Both the position numbers and the translations under genes were made by a program. A stretch of 64,000 nucleotides of DNA from Telmatactis stephensoni (Eukaryota; Cnidaria; Anthozoa; Actiniaria; Isophelliidae). The DNA lies in assembly GCA_029948255.1 (NCBI GenBank), contig JALIZF010001790.1, positions 62,001-126,000 of the forward strand. The letters run 5' to 3'. The notes beneath the pieces are model-generated. The model saw nothing but the letters and a program-made list of their open reading frames with translations, had not been told where the DNA came from and ran no database searches. Of this stretch, positions 12,422-23,904 are shown in pieces (the stretch's first letter is position 1; every line of letters starts with the position of its first letter).

Positions 12422-12790
12422 CATTTTTAGTAGCTGGGTCACAGCTGCTCATACAACATAATTGGATTCAAAAGAACAATAATTCTTTGAATGGTGTAAA
12501 TACTGACAAAAAGTGGCTGATCAGTCTATAAATAACCACTCGTTATTCGTGTATTCATTTTTAGTAGCTGGGTCACAGCTGCTCATACAATATGATTGGA
12601 TTCAAAAGAACTATAATTCTTTGAATGGTGTAAATACTGACAAAAAGTGGCTGATCAGTCTATAAATAACCACTCGTTATTTGTGTATTCATTTTTAGTA
12701 GCTGGGTCACAGCTGCACATACAATAAGATGCTTGATGATTGGATTCAAAAAGACAATAATTCTTTGAATGGTGTAATAATTTTATTTTA
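12422..12790. repeat. Tandem repeat, three copies of a 134-bp unit
   Basis: CATTTTTAGTAGCTGGGTCA begins copies at 12422, 12556 and 12690. The first two are near-identical over the whole unit. The third is partial and carries a small insertion. The array abuts the 3' end of the minus-strand pseudogene. Confidence 0.85.
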
Positions 12791-12822
12791 ATATCCAGAG
12801 GGACAAGATTATTTACAGTGCA

Positions 12823-15800
12823 CTACTTTTTGCCAGATTTCAATTTATCTAGAATCTTAGCTCGTAGAGGGTGTAGACAGAACTTACATTTACTTGCTGT
12901 AGAAGATTTGGGAAATCCACAGTAGCAGTACTTTGAGTCATCATTTACTCTCTTTGGTATGTAACTCAGAGAGTCAGAAGAAGCTGGTTTGGAAATGTTG
13001 TGCTGCTTTTCCCTAAGCCATACAAGAGAAATGTACTCGTGCCGGAAAATCTGCTGCCATCGTGAGTGGTAAATGGTGTTTTTACTGTACCTGGAAACAA
13101 AAATGTGTTTTGCCTCCCTCCCTTCCATAGAATTCAGTCCCAGACCCATATCATACTTAACTTTCATGTCTTTTGTATGAGCTGGAACTATATGAGATAA
13201 TGTCCAGGCAGTAGGGTGGTCCTCAAAGTAGATGATGTTTATTCGATGGTACTCATTACATAGTTGTTGAAGCTTGCTCACTTGGTCATCAGAAATGTCA
13301 ACCCGACTGAAAAGAGAAACACAGTCTCTTAAAACCAAACAATGATAAGCAATACAATGAAGCATTAATTCAGCTTTAGAACCCTGGTCTACAAATGGCT
13401 CAAGAGCTGCAATTAAATACATAAAATTATGCAATATTCCCCTTGAATCTTTCCCTGTAAATCAGTAATCAAATGTCTTCTCTCTACCATGACAGCTATT
13501 GAACCATCTCACAACCTGTTTTGCAAGACGAGAAAGACAACATTGTGTCTTCATGGCACTAATATACCTTGCAAGGGGAGAGTTAGACCTCAGCTGTGAA
13601 AAAGATGTAACAGATTTATCAGTCATCTGAATTACTTCATCTAAAAGATATCGATGTATCAAAGCACATGCATTATTTTTTGGATGAAGGGGATCAACAT
13701 GAACTCTAATGACTAATTTGGCACAAATTCTTGTCTGCTTTTGTTGTTTGCAATGAAGTTTGTTATTCTTGTACGTTTAGTTGATGGAGCTATTTTTTCC
13801 CTTTTCAAGTCTTTTTTTTGAGGCCTTCAACACTTTTTACAACGTTCAGCCTCTGTGAATAGTTCCATGGCTTCCATGGTGTTGTTGTTGTTTTCATTTC
13901 CAAATGTCCCATAAATTGCAAAAATAATAATCAGTTCTGGCATCTGCAAAAGAATAGAAGAACTTTACACGGTTGCTAAGCTCCCCAGAAATAAATGCAA
14001 TCATTTTCATATCATTTGGGAGTTCACCTAGCCTAAATTTTACATTAACAGAATTTCCATTATAATTTTAAACAGACCTTCTTCTCCATATCAGGAATAT
14101 CCTTCATAAGCACATTAATGAAGCGAACAACAAGCTATGGCAATTTTCACCACAATTTTTACCGAATATCAAAAAATTTAATTATTGCTCAGTATACCAC
14201 GACCAGTATTCAGAAAACCAGTTAGCCAAGCACATGAACAATCATACTTCCCAAAAGGGGCACCATCTCCACCTAAAGAAAAATAAAATGTGTAGGGCTC
14301 ATCAAACCAAACAAGATCATGATTACTATGCCCTGAAAGATAAAACTGCCCAAGTGTTAGTAGAGTTTCTTTCAAATTTCGATATACACCACTTACCTTT
14401 TGATCTTCTGGCATATCATTACAGAGATCATCATAAACACTGTAAAGTGTACCTATAGGTATGGACTTGATAAAGGGCATAAGCTTATTGTACGGTACAA
14501 GCCTAGGGACTGGTAAATGAGAAATAGATATACGCACAGTCTGCCTACCCTTATTACTACTGGTATATGCTGTATCTCTATATATCTTACGATACTTTTT
14601 TTTCCCCATTACCCCACCATTATAAAACACTGCTACACTTCTTAACATGTTCTCATCAGAATCTTCATACTCTTTTGCATCATTTTTGTATATTTTTGGT
14701 ATAACTTGCTTCCGCACTGCTTGGTTTTTGGAAAGGACTTGAGAAAGGACATCCTTATTACATCTCTGCAACGAAGTATCAATAAGGCCAATTTGAGCTG
14801 GTAGAGTTGATGTTTTGCTCGCGCCATGTATTTCTATTGCACAGTCCATTGTTTCTTGACGCCGTCTATTAATTGTTGAAATGCTCCCATATAGGGTGTT
14901 CTTATCACTATCTGCACTGAATCTTGTTGGATTTTTCTGTCTACGCTCTACTGAATTTTCTGACAAAAACTTCCTTTTCTTGGACAAAGGCTGATCACCA
15001 CAATCTTTCTCTATCTGACCAAGCTGTTCTATCTGTTCAACCATATTATCAACCTAACAGTGTATAAGTGGAATACACCAGTATTAATATATGAGCTAAG
15101 CTGTCTAACTAAACTGCTGCATACTTTCTCTTGTATTCATTTAGACTTAGATTTAGATGAACTTGAATATTTCGATAATTAGTGTGAAATGCAATTATAA
15201 CAATTTGTAATACTTGCTGTAAATTCTGGTGTAAATTCAATTCTTATTTGTACCATAAGTTCAAACCTTTTGTCTATTTTTTTCATAAATCTGTTAATTA
15301 ATTGGAATTAACCAATGGAGGAAATTATAACAATCAAGCATAATGGAATTTTATACTCTTTTGCAGACTATCTTAATAGCTTAAATGTTTACTTTGTATT
15401 CACTTATATATTTTCCCCTTTGCCACTGAATTGTAAAATATAGATATTTTGAATAAATAAACTATGATTTTCAAGTTTGCATTGTATAAACACGCACGGA
15501 GCCGGGCGATCGGGTCTGAGCTAGGGGTGCTTACATAACTTAATTGTCAATTTCTGAACCGACTGGACACAAACAGAAATAATAACAATATAAAATTTAT
15601 ATCCACTTGCATACTACTTAAAAACTGTTTAAGGAATATTTTCTTACAAGCTGGATAATTAATTTTTGATAAAACTTCTGTATTCAACACTTAGGTATCT
15701 CATTCCTTTTTGGTAAAAATGTAAACAATGTCACGTGGACTGAATCGAAGCCTTCAGATTAATACGTTGAAAATTTGAAATTTTACCTTCTTATCTAGCC

Positions 15801-15990
15801 GTCTAAGCTGTTCTTCTTTTGCTTTCACCTCTTTGGTTTTCGCTTCAACCTCCTTCCTCTTCTTCTGCAAACATTCTTCGATTTCTCTCAGCTCTCCATC
15901 TAACTCCATGATCTTCTCTGCTCCCATGATTTTCTTCTCCTTCAAATCCTTGGATTTCTTCATATACTGTCCAACGTTGAATCTTTTCAT
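12823..15990 (-). pseudogene. Multicopy repeat-family gene with coiled coil and GGDGAPFG motif, decayed
   Basis: Exon 1 (15990-15787) encodes a highly charged coiled coil (GELREIEECLQKKRKEVEAK) and ends at AAG|GTAAAA. Exon 2 starts after TTAG at 15053. The phases join (LDKK/VDNMVEQ). Exon 2 has a KKRK nuclear-signal-like run, YNGGVMGKKKYRK and SLGGDGAPFGKYDCSCAWL. From about 14178 to 13665 only remnants survive (GELPNDMKM-like, GELSN-like, then NNKSRQEF) with many stops and shifts. The C-terminal part is readable at 13662-13462 and 13434-12823: HNFMYLIAAL, NSMEGREAKHIFVS, YHSRWQQIFRHEY, then a Cys-rich tail (CYCGF, CKFCLHPLRAK). I recognise this as a protein family repeated many times in Hydra and coral genomes, probably mobile-element encoded. 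Its superfamily is unknown to me. Inactive copy. Confidence 0.7.
15054..15786 (-). other. Intron of the GGDGAPFG-family pseudogene
   Basis: Bounded by GTAAAA and TTAG on the minus strand. Contains no ORF. A GGAGCCGGGCGATCG-type motif near 15495 resembles LINE 3' sequence, so the intron may hold an old LINE tail. Confidence 0.5.
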
Positions 15991-16429
15991 GTCGGTCGAC
16001 TACGAGGCACGGGTTTCACAAATAAAAATGGCGCGAAAGAAAAACAAACTCGAAAAAACAAAAAGAAGGCGATTTCATTTGAACATTAAGCATTTCAGAT
16101 CTCCACTCTTTAGCTTCCACAGAAATGAAGCCAAAAAATTAAAACAACGGTTAAAATACGCGCTTTTTGAGCAAAAACACATTTTCCACGAAACTTGTGT
16201 TTTGCAACTGTGCAAACGCGCGCGAAAAAAATCAAAGCCAAGACAATTTTGGTATCAAAATGGACGTCACGCAAAGCTGTACATCGTTCGAACTTCCGAT
16301 CCGTTGTCATGTAAACCCGAGGATCGCACGAGCCTCCGAAATGTGAGTCGTATGCTGCTCGCTCTATTCGTTTCCAGTCTCCCGAAAACAACACCCGTCC
16401 AATATGGCGGTTGCCACGATTGATCTGAG
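15991..16429. other. 5' flank of the minus-strand pseudogene
   Basis: Less AT-rich than its surroundings and likely the upstream or promoter side of the gene starting at 15990. The ORFs crossing it in both directions run into LINE sequence and have no independent support. Confidence 0.35.
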
Positions 16430-16869
16430 CAATTCTAGGGGCGCGCGTGCCCGGCGTGTTTCCTCCACCACCAAAGCATCCAATAACCACCGGCAATATA
16501 AACACTTTAAACCCTCTCCTCCTCTCTCTCATCTCAAATGCAATCTGCTGATATTCCATCAGTTTTTCTCTCCTCTTTTCCTCAACATTTTCTTCCATAG
16601 GGCATGACATATCTATAATATAAATCTTTTTGTCATTATCTTCAATAACTAAGTCAGGTCTTCTTGCACTTGTCTTCTTTCTCATCTTAAATTCAAAATC
16701 CCAAATCAATTTTTTCCCATCTTTCTCCAACACTGTACCCTTCTGCCAACTCAGCTCATACCACTTTACATCTTTATGAAGAAGCCCATTTCTTTTTGCC
16801 CACTCCACTGCCAGAACCATCAGTGCATTGTTATGCCTCTTCAGGTAAGCGCCACCTGCCAATTTTTCA
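16430..16869 (-). pseudogene. Restriction-endonuclease-type LINE, C-terminal fragment
   Basis: Reading from 16869 toward 16430 the product shows GCEKLAGGAYLKRHNN, the second half of a CCHC-type knuckle, then VKWYELSWQKG, then RRPDLVIEDNDKKIYIIDMS, the PD...D core of the restriction-like endonuclease found in the R2/R4/NeSL-type LINEs. It continues through ILPVVIGCFGG, a conserved C-terminal signature. The upstream CCHC half and the reverse transcriptase are missing because the fragment begins at the ATTATC microsatellite. The reading frame runs on past 16430 into unrelated sequence. Confidence 0.75.
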
Positions 16870-16875
16870 CACCCA

Positions 16876-16959
16876 GCCATCATTATTATTATCATTATTA
16901 TCATCATTATCATTATCATTATCATTATCATTATCATTATCATTATCATTATCATTATC

Positions 16960-16990
<31 letters not shown>

Positions 16991-17000
16991 ATAATAATAT
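16876..17000. repeat. ATTATC microsatellite
   Basis: ATTATC units dominate from about 16898 to 16989, with ATT/ATC-rich flanks, between two oppositely oriented LINE fragments. All ORFs through it are artefacts. Confidence 0.9.
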
Positions 17001-17009
17001 TAGAAGGAA

Positions 17010-18200
17010 ATGAAGAAGAAAGTAAGAGATGAGTACTTGAGAAGGGTGAAGCTTGTGGCAAAGTCGAAGTTGTATGGTGGTAATTTGATCAAGGCGATCA
17101 ATGCTTGGGCTGTCAGTGTGGTAAGGTATAGTGCTGGGATTTTGGACTGGAGTGATCGGGAGTTGAAGGAGATGGATGTAAAAACGAGAAAGAGGTTGAC
17201 AATGTTTGGGGTCTTTCACAAGAAGGGGAGTGTTCCGAGGTTGTACATGAAAAGGAAGCATGGTGGTAGGGGGCTGATCAGTATTGTTGACTGTGTGAGG
17301 GCAGAAGAGCTGGGTTTGTTTGGGTATGTTAAAGAGAGTGACGAGTGGATGCTAAAGGTGGTTGGTGAATCGTTGCAGGTTGGTGAGACAAAGAAGGAGT
17401 ATAAGAAGAGGGTGCAGAAGGAGAGGAAAGAAAATTTCCTAGAGAAGAGGTTGCATGGAAAATTCATGAGGGATGTGAGCGAGGTTGCTGATGAGCGGTC
17501 TTGGCAGTGGTTAAGGGCCGGGTATTTGGGTAAGGGCACTGAGGGGTTTGTTTTTGCAGCACAGGAACAAGCTCTGAGGACAAGGTTTTTCCGGGCAACC
17601 ATTCAGAAAGAGAATGTGGATCCAAAGTGTAGGGTTTGTGGGAAGGAGGTGGAGTCTGTTGGCCATTTGGCAAGTGGTTGTAGCGTTTTGGCCCAGAAGC
17701 AATATAAGAAGAGACATGATCGGATGGGGTTGCGGGTGTATTGGGAGTTGTGTCGGAAGTATGGGGTGAAGTGTGCTGATGTGTGGTATAAGGAGGTTCC
17801 AGATGAAGTTAGGATTTCGGATGATGGAGAAGTAGAGATTTGGTGGGACAGGAGCGTCGAGACAACACAGAAGATGGAACATAATCGTCCAGATGTTACT
17901 GTGTTGAATCGGGCGGCTCGTAAGTGGGCCTTTGTTGATTTCTCGGTGCCTTGGGATCGCAATGTGATGGTGAAGGAAGAGGAGAAAATTGCCAAATATT
18001 CTCCTCTTGCAAAGGAGATACGAAAGTTGCACCGGGTATCAACAAAGGTGATTCCATTGGTCGTTGGCACTTTAGGGGTCGTGTCAAGCAATCTTGAGGG
18101 GTACTTGAAAGATCTCGGTATTCCAGATGTGCTGGGTGGCATGCAGACATCTGCAATCATTGGCACCACCCTCATTCTGCAGAGAGTGCTTAGTCTCTAA
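17010..18200 (+). pseudogene. Restriction-endonuclease-type LINE, open C-terminal ORF (5'-truncated)
   Basis: The 396-codon frame is uninterrupted. It starts in the thumb/linker region (KAINAWAVSVVRYSAGILDW) and continues through RLYMKRKHGGRGLISI. A CCHC knuckle lies near residues 206-220 (CRVCGKEVESVGHLASGC), and a PD-(D/E)xK-like core near 293-316 (NRPDVTVLN to WAFVDFSVPWD). The C-terminal signature near 348-390 includes KVIPLVVGTLGVV and GGMQTSAIIGTT. These are the hallmarks of LINEs that cut with a restriction-like endonuclease instead of an AP endonuclease. The reverse transcriptase core is missing, so this is a truncated copy even though the frame is clean, which suggests a young insertion. 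Its 3' end leads into the TTC tract. Confidence 0.82.
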
Positions 18201-18285
18201 GCCCCAGGTCATGGGGTTGAGGCTAAGTGGTATTTTACACCTGTAGTGTGAAATTGAATCTCCACTCAGGTTGTCTATTTATAGA

Positions 18286-18995
18286 ATCTTCTTCTTCTTC
18301 TTCTTCTTCTTCTTCTTCTTCTTCTTCTTCTTCTTCTTCTTCTTCTTCTTCTTCTTCTTCTTCTTCTTCTTCTTCTTCTTCTTCTTCTTCTTCTTCTTCT
18401 TCTTCTTCTTCTTCTTCTTCTTCTTCTTCTTCTTCTTCTTCTTCTTCTTCTTCTTCTTCTTCTTCTTCTTCTTCTTCTTCTTCTTCTTCTTCTTCTTCTT
18501 CTTCTTCTTCTTCTTCTTCTTCTTCTTCTTCTTCTTCTTCTTCTTCTTCTTCTTCTTCTTCTTCTTCTTCTTCTTCTTCTTCTTCTTCTTCTTCTTCTTC
18601 TTCTTCTTCTTCTTCTTCTTCTTCTTCTTCTTCTTCTTCTTCTTCTTCTTCTTCTTCTTCTTCTTCTTCTTCTTCTTCTTCTTCTTCTTCTTCTTCTTCT
18701 TCTTCTTCTTCTTCTTCTTCTTCTTCTTCTTCTTCTTCTTCTTCTTCTTCTTCTTCTTCTTCTTCTTCTTCTTCTTCTTCTTCTTCTTCTTCTTCTTCTT
18801 CTTCTTCTTCTTCTTCTTCTTCTTCTTCTTCTTCTTCTTCTTCTTCTTCTTCTTCTTCTTCTTCTTCTTCTTCTTCTTCTTCTTCTTCTTCTTCTTCTTC
18901 TTCTTCTTCTTCTTCTTCTTCTTCTTCTTCTTCTTCTTCTTCTTCTTCTTCTTCTTCTTCTTCTTCTTCTTCTTCTTCTTCTTCTTCTTCTTCTT

Positions 18996-19022
<27 letters not shown>
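18286..19022 (+). repeat. Very long pure TTC microsatellite
   Basis: About 245 consecutive TTC units with no interruption visible in the given sequence. It starts shortly after the 3' region of the LINE ending at 18200. The two long ORFs here (poly-Ser and poly-Phe) are artefacts of the trinucleotide period. GAA/TTC tracts are homopurine-homopyrimidine and known to form triplex structures. Confidence 0.97.
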
Positions 19023-19026
<4 letters not shown>

Positions 19027-19063
19027 TTATTATTATTATTATTATAATAATAATAATAATAAT
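19023..19063. repeat. ATT tract followed by AAT tract
   Basis: TTATTATT units switch to AATAAT units, creating a self-complementary junction between the TTC array and the R2-like element. Confidence 0.9.
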
Positions 19064-19065
19064 GG

Positions 19066-22000
19066 TGGCAAGTAGAGCGGAGGTGTTTTAGCCCTCTGGC
19101 TTAAAGTGCAATTTATCTCAAAAGCAAGCCAAGTTTGAAGCACCAGAATTATACAACGGTATAATTATACCTTTCTTCAAGCGAACCCTGAATTGGAGAA
19201 GCTAAAGGTGTCTACAAACGGAGATACAAAGAATTTATTGAGATGTCGTCGACAAGGTCAAGAAAGACAAAGCGAACATGGACCCCCCAGATGAGCTGCG
19301 ATGTTTTGGAGTGTAAGAGAAAGGCTATAGAAATGGTATCATCTGAAAACCCGCCTCTTAATGAAAATGGTCGAAGAAAAGGATATATCCAAGTAATGAA
19401 GGATTTGTGGGACGACAAAGGTTATGTGCATCTTGGACTCACAGGACAAAATCTACGAGATCAGGCTTCAAGGTTGGAAAAGATGCAAGAATATTCCTGT
19501 GATAGTATTATAAATGAAACACAAGGAGTAAGTCATGAAATGGAAAACGACAAGGTCGAGGAAAACGAAAATCAAAATGAAAATATTATTTCTTTGCAAG
19601 AATCATCTCAAAATGCTAATTTAGGAACGAACACGAATTTGCATACAAGTACAATACAAGTCCCAGAGGGACCTAACGCTACAGTTGAACACACTGAAAT
19701 AATAGATCAAAGTGAATGTCCTATCATTCTTTCAGATAACCTTCCAGTTTTCAAAGCTGCCATCAAGCCATCCGAGATAAAATGGGGACCCAGCAGTAAA
19801 GGAGATCTAATATCAATAAACGCCTCAACCATCGCAGATGCTTATGATGAAATCACGACATGGCGGAAAAACACATTTCTCGTCCCGTATGGAAAAATTG
19901 GCAAAGAGTTTATCGATCAATTAACAACACACATAAATGACTGGAACAATGAATCTGGTTCACATTATATTGCTCTAAAAGCTGCTATTGTTCTCTTAGC
20001 AGTGGGACTACAAAAACCCAGCCAAAAATCTAAAGCGAAAGACCACCAACTCTGTCTAGAGAAGCGTCTGGCCTTGTGGAGGGATGGAAAAATCGATAAG
20101 CTCATACGTGAGGGGCGAATGATTCAAAAACGTCTTCCCGAAGTATCAAAACGAGCTGATCCACCAAATAAAGCCAAGATTTTTGCTAAACTTGTTATGG
20201 AGGGCCAAATCAACTCTGCACTACGTTACTTGAGTGAGAATGATTCTGGTGGTGTATTACCATTGACAGATGATGTTATGACGCAGCTGAAAGAAAAACA
20301 TCCAGATGCACAAGCTCCTAAGTTGGGATCACTTCTGTACGGTCCAATTGAAGATATCCCAGATGTCTTATTTCAACAAATCAATGGTGCAATGATAAGA
20401 GATGCTGCATTAAGGACCAAAGGATCAGGGGGGCCTTCTGGTATTGATGCTCACGGCTTTAAAAGAATTCTATATTGTAAGTCATTCAAGAAGTCAAGTA
20501 CTAATCTATGCGAAGCTCTAGCTACCATGTTAAGGAGATTGTGCACAGAGTATATTGACCCTACCACCATCGAACCACTGTTAGCGAGTAGACTGATTCC
20601 ATTAGACAAGGGTGAGGGCGCAGTTCGACCAATTGGCGTCGGAGAAGTTATCAGAAGGATATTTGGAAAATGCGTAACGAAAGTCTTGAAACAAGATGTC
20701 ATTGATGCCAGCGGATGTCTTCAAGTCTGTGCAGGCCAAAGAGGTGGAAGTGAAGCTGCTATTCATGCAATGAGAAGAATTTTTGATGATGATGATACTG
20801 ATGCTGTTCTGTTAATCGACGCTTCAAATGCTTTCAATGCCCTAAATAGGGCTGCTGCTCTGCACAATATCAGAGTATTATGTCCTGCCATAGCAACGTA
20901 CGCAATAAACACTTACAGATATCCAGCGAGGTTGTTCATAACAGGAGGCAAAGAAATAATATCAGCAGAAGGCACTACGCAGGGTGATCCTCTAGCCATG
21001 GGCTTGTATGCAATTAGCCTTCAGCCATTGATCAACCATCTAAACAGCTCAAGCTCTGCAAAACAATGTTGGTTTGCTGATGATGCTAGCGGGGCTGGAT
21101 CTTTCATGGAGATTAAGAAATGGTGGGATGCTCTAACTACGATGGGACCAGATTTGGGTTATTTCCCCAATGCCAAGAAATGCTGGTTGATTACCAAACC
21201 GGGACGAGAGGAATGCGCTGAAGATGTTTTCAAAGACACTGCTATAAATATTACCATCCAGGGCCATAAACATCTTGGCGCAGTGCTTGGCTCAAGATCG
21301 TATCTCGAGGAATATGTGAATGATAAAGTTACAAATTGGATAAGTGAGATAAAGCAGTTAGCTGAATTTGCAGTGACGCAACCTCAGGCCTGCTACGCAG
21401 CTTTTGCATTTGGATTAAGACACCGATGGACGTACTTTCTAAGAACATTGCCAAATATTGAAGATTTACTACAACCACTAGAAGATGCAATAGCTGATGT
21501 ACTGATACCATCTATAACAGAACATAGCTGTACACAGAGCGAGCGAGAACTTCTGTCTTTGCCAGTACGGATGGGAGGAATGGGATTCACCAACCCTTGT
21601 CAGGATGCTGCCTTAGAGTTTGCAGCATCTGTCAAGACAACCGCACCATTAACTGAGCGAATATTCACTCAAATGCACGAGCTACCCGAGGAGGCTTTAA
21701 ATAGGTCATTACATCATAAGGTTCGTAAGGAAAAAGATGATGCCCTGCGTGCACGTGAAGAGAGCTTGAAGGATCAACTACCAAAGAAATCTAAGAGAGC
21801 TTTGCTTATGGCCACTGAAAAGGGTGCATCCAATTGGCTAACAGTAATACCCATCAAGGATATGGATTTCAACTTGAATAAAAGGGAATTCAGAGATGCA
21901 GTCAAGTTAAGATACGATTGGCCCATCGACGATATCCCCTCGACTTGTGTATGTGGTGCTCCGTTCAACGTGGATCACGCTATGATATGCAAACGTGGTG

Positions 22001-22700
22001 GTTTTATCATCCAACGCCATAACGAGCTAAGAGATCTGGAGGCACAGCTGTTGAACATTGTTTGTAATGATGTTGAAGTAGAGCCTGTTTTACAAACGAT
22101 CAATGGGGAAGAGCTAAATAGAGGTTCCAACATAGCCCCTGATGCTCGTCTTGACGTCCACGCAAGAGGGTTTTGGGAAAGGCAAAGGTCTGCATTTTTT
22201 GATATACGGGTGTGTCACCCACATGCAGAATCTTATAAAGACCTGAACCCACAACAAATATATCGCCAACATGAAAACGAAAAAAAGCGCATGTATGCAA
22301 GACGTGTCATGGAAGTAGAACAAGGAACATTTACCCCACTGGTATTTACGAGCCTTGGAGGCATGGCAGATGAATGTAAGAGATACCACAGCAGGTTAGC
22401 CGAGTTGATAGCCAACAAGAAGGGGGAAGATTATGCAGTAACAATTTCCTGGATTAGAGCGAAAGTATCCTTCTCTATTCTACGATCAGCTCTTCTATGC
22501 TTGAGAGGTTCAAGGACAGTAAAACGTTCCAATTTGAACATTAGAGACATTGACTTTGATATAGAATCGTCTGTTGCCAAAATTAATTAACTAGAACATT
22601 TTTCATTTTATACCATGTATATGGTATATATATAGTATTTATAAGTATATATATTTTTAGCATAATATTTTTAGCATATTTTTATCGTTTTTTGTTTTAT
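19066..22700 (+). mobile_element. R2-like LINE, apparently full length
   Basis: A short 5' untranslated region (about 19066-19242), one intact 1115-codon ORF and an AT-rich 3' region of about 110 bp. The 3' region contains a small hairpin (ATACCATGTATATGGTAT, 22612-22629). The left edge is set by the AAT tract and the right edge by the repeat beginning at 22702. I could not find a target-site duplication, so both ends are approximate. Confidence 0.6.
19243..22590 (+). CDS. R2-like retrotransposon polyprotein (reverse transcriptase + restriction-like endonuclease)
   Basis: Intact ORF of 1115 residues. Residues about 10-80 resemble a Myb/SANT DNA-binding domain ([14 protein letters not shown] to [12 protein letters not shown]). 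The reverse transcriptase occupies about 385-720: motif [15 protein letters not shown] (about 523), motif [15 protein letters not shown] (about 576), and motif [11 protein letters not shown] (about 609) with FADD instead of the usual YADD. A zinc knuckle lies near 901 ([19 protein letters not shown]). The endonuclease region has PDARLDV near 965 and FFDIRVCHP near 985. This order (Myb, RT, knuckle, endonuclease) matches single-ORF R2-group LINEs, which integrate by target-primed reverse transcription in the nucleus. The Met at 19243 (GAGATGTCG) is the first in frame after the 5' region. No stops or shifts, so it may be active. The exact clade within the R2 group is not assigned. Confidence 0.9.
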   Translation: MSSTRSRKTKRTWTPQMSCDVLECKRKAIEMVSSENPPLNENGRRKGYIQVMKDLWDDKGYVHLGLTGQNLRDQASRLEKMQEYSCDSIINETQGVSHEMENDKVEENENQNENIISLQESSQNANLGTNTNLHTSTIQVPEGPNATVEHTEIIDQSECPIILSDNLPVFKAAIKPSEIKWGPSSKGDLISINASTIADAYDEITTWRKNTFLVPYGKIGKEFIDQLTTHINDWNNESGSHYIALKAAIVLLAVGLQKPSQKSKAKDHQLCLEKRLALWRDGKIDKLIREGRMIQKRLPEVSKRADPPNKAKIFAKLVMEGQINSALRYLSENDSGGVLPLTDDVMTQLKEKHPDAQAPKLGSLLYGPIEDIPDVLFQQINGAMIRDAALRTKGSGGPSGIDAHGFKRILYCKSFKKSSTNLCEALATMLRRLCTEYIDPTTIEPLLASRLIPLDKGEGAVRPIGVGEVIRRIFGKCVTKVLKQDVIDASGCLQVCAGQRGGSEAAIHAMRRIFDDDDTDAVLLIDASNAFNALNRAAALHNIRVLCPAIATYAINTYRYPARLFITGGKEIISAEGTTQGDPLAMGLYAISLQPLINHLNSSSSAKQCWFADDASGAGSFMEIKKWWDALTTMGPDLGYFPNAKKCWLITKPGREECAEDVFKDTAINITIQGHKHLGAVLGSRSYLEEYVNDKVTNWISEIKQLAEFAVTQPQACYAAFAFGLRHRWTYFLRTLPNIEDLLQPLEDAIADVLIPSITEHSCTQSERELLSLPVRMGGMGFTNPCQDAALEFAASVKTTAPLTERIFTQMHELPEEALNRSLHHKVRKEKDDALRAREESLKDQLPKKSKRALLMATEKGASNWLTVIPIKDMDFNLNKREFRDAVKLRYDWPIDDIPSTCVCGAPFNVDHAMICKRGGFIIQRHNELRDLEAQLLNIVCNDVEVEPVLQTINGEELNRGSNIAPDARLDVHARGFWERQRSAFFDIRVCHPHAESYKDLNPQQIYRQHENEKKRMYARRVMEVEQGTFTPLVFTSLGGMADECKRYHSRLAELIANKKGEDYAVTISWIRAKVSFSILRSALLCLRGSRTVKRSNLNIRDIDFDIESSVAKIN

Positions 22701-22701
22701 T

Positions 22702-23710
22702 ACTCGTGCCCAGGCCTTTAAGCCGGGAACGAGTTATAAACTGCAAATGTTTTTTTTTCTCTGTTTTCCGCCAGAAGAGGCCTTTCTTGCGCAATTTGTT
22801 AAAGCTCCTGACTGGTTAAGAGCGTAAGAAACAATGCCCTTCATTCATCACCTTTGAGCGAATGCGAACTCTTCGAAGGCCCTCGAAGTGAACGCCAGTC
22901 AGGAACTTTAGGAATGCAAGATGGCGGACAGCCCCAAAAATAGCTTTCAGAGACAGGCTTTTCCAGCAGTGAGACAATAGAAAATGGAGCTTTTAACTCG
23001 AGATATACCTAGACACTTATAAGAGCTTCAGAATGGGCTGTTATTTTGAGCTTGATCTCCAATACTTTGACCAAATATCGAACTCTCAATGGAGAAACCG
23101 AAGCTCCTGCGATAAAGAAGTGGATCCTTTGAGCTGGATACCTACGAATTTCTCTCCCTACATGTTGCTAAACGAACGCATATAGAGGCAAGTCAATTAG
23201 ATTTTTCATTCAAGCATTCAAGAAATCTTGAGAGGTTTTTGTATTGAATTTTAACACCGAAATTCTGGCCAGACAATTTAATTTATTCGTATATTTTCAT
23301 GGAACCAAGGCTCTATTTGACCTGATGCGTTTGGTCACGTAATGGATAAAACATCTGAAACATGAACGAAAAAATACACGATTTGTTATTGTCAAAAACG
23401 TCGTTGTAGACGGTCTTTACAGCAAACAATTGAGATATATAGTGAAATAAAAAGTTGAATAAACTGGTATATTTCAGTTGCATGTTGTTTTTTTTAATAT
23501 CCATGCATAAAGGCAAACACTAATAGCTGCTGACAGACAAATTGACTAATCAGTTATTCTTTAAAAAGGTCAAAAAAGATCTTTATTATGTTACGGTAAA
23601 GTGAAGAATGCGTGAAACGGCTCTGGGAAGAGTACGAACGGGGCCGGTCATTGAAGCCTCTCCTAAAAGGGGCTCCCAGGGCACGAGTGAACGCACGTGT
23701 GCGTCTAGTT
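22702..23710 (+). repeat. 1-kb dispersed repeat with short inverted ends (copy 1)
   Basis: Begins ACTCGTGCCCAGG. GGGCACGAGT lies near the other end (to 23688), with shared sequence continuing to GCGTCTAGTTT (about 23710). A strongly similar inverted copy lies at 45430-46415. The ACTCGTGCCC/GGGCACGAGT ends suggest a non-autonomous DNA element. No coding region is supported. Confidence 0.75.
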
Positions 23711-23719
23711 TTAAATTTA

Positions 23720-23721
23720 AT

Positions 23722-23752
<31 letters not shown>

Positions 23753-23904
23753 CTATTAAATCCATTTAATTTGATTCCTTGTAAATATACATTTATATAT
23801 ATTACTCATGTATTAATTCAAGTAGCCAGTTGTTTATTGCCTATACGTAGTGAGATTTACAACTGTATTCATAAGCAAATAAAGTTTCCATTATTATTAT
23901 TATC
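23720..23904 (+). mobile_element. LINE 3' tail
   Basis: TCAAGTAGCCAGTTG, GTAGTGAGATTTACAA and AATAAAGTTTCCATTATT match the 3' end of the neighbouring LINE (25256-25345). An ATT run begins it and another ends it. This is a severely truncated copy of the same family, directly abutted by the next copy. Confidence 0.7.

Noticed and set aside
15833..16423. 196-codon plus-strand ORF
   Set aside because: It overlaps the coiled-coil exon and its 5' flank in antisense. No domain, and composition fits a shadow frame.
16776..17061. ORFs across the ATTATC tract in several frames
   Set aside because: Low-complexity translations. Real coding similarity begins only outside the tract.
17216..18175. Several minus-strand ORFs of 70-190 codons
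   Set aside because: Antisense shadows of the LINE endonuclease ORF on the plus strand.
18227..19075. Poly-serine and poly-phenylalanine ORFs
   Set aside because: They are only translations of the TTC microsatellite.
19066..19130. HDV-like ribozyme at the R2-like 5' end, as known in some R2 elements
   Set aside because: I could not find a second strand to pair with the first seven bases in the expected nested arrangement.
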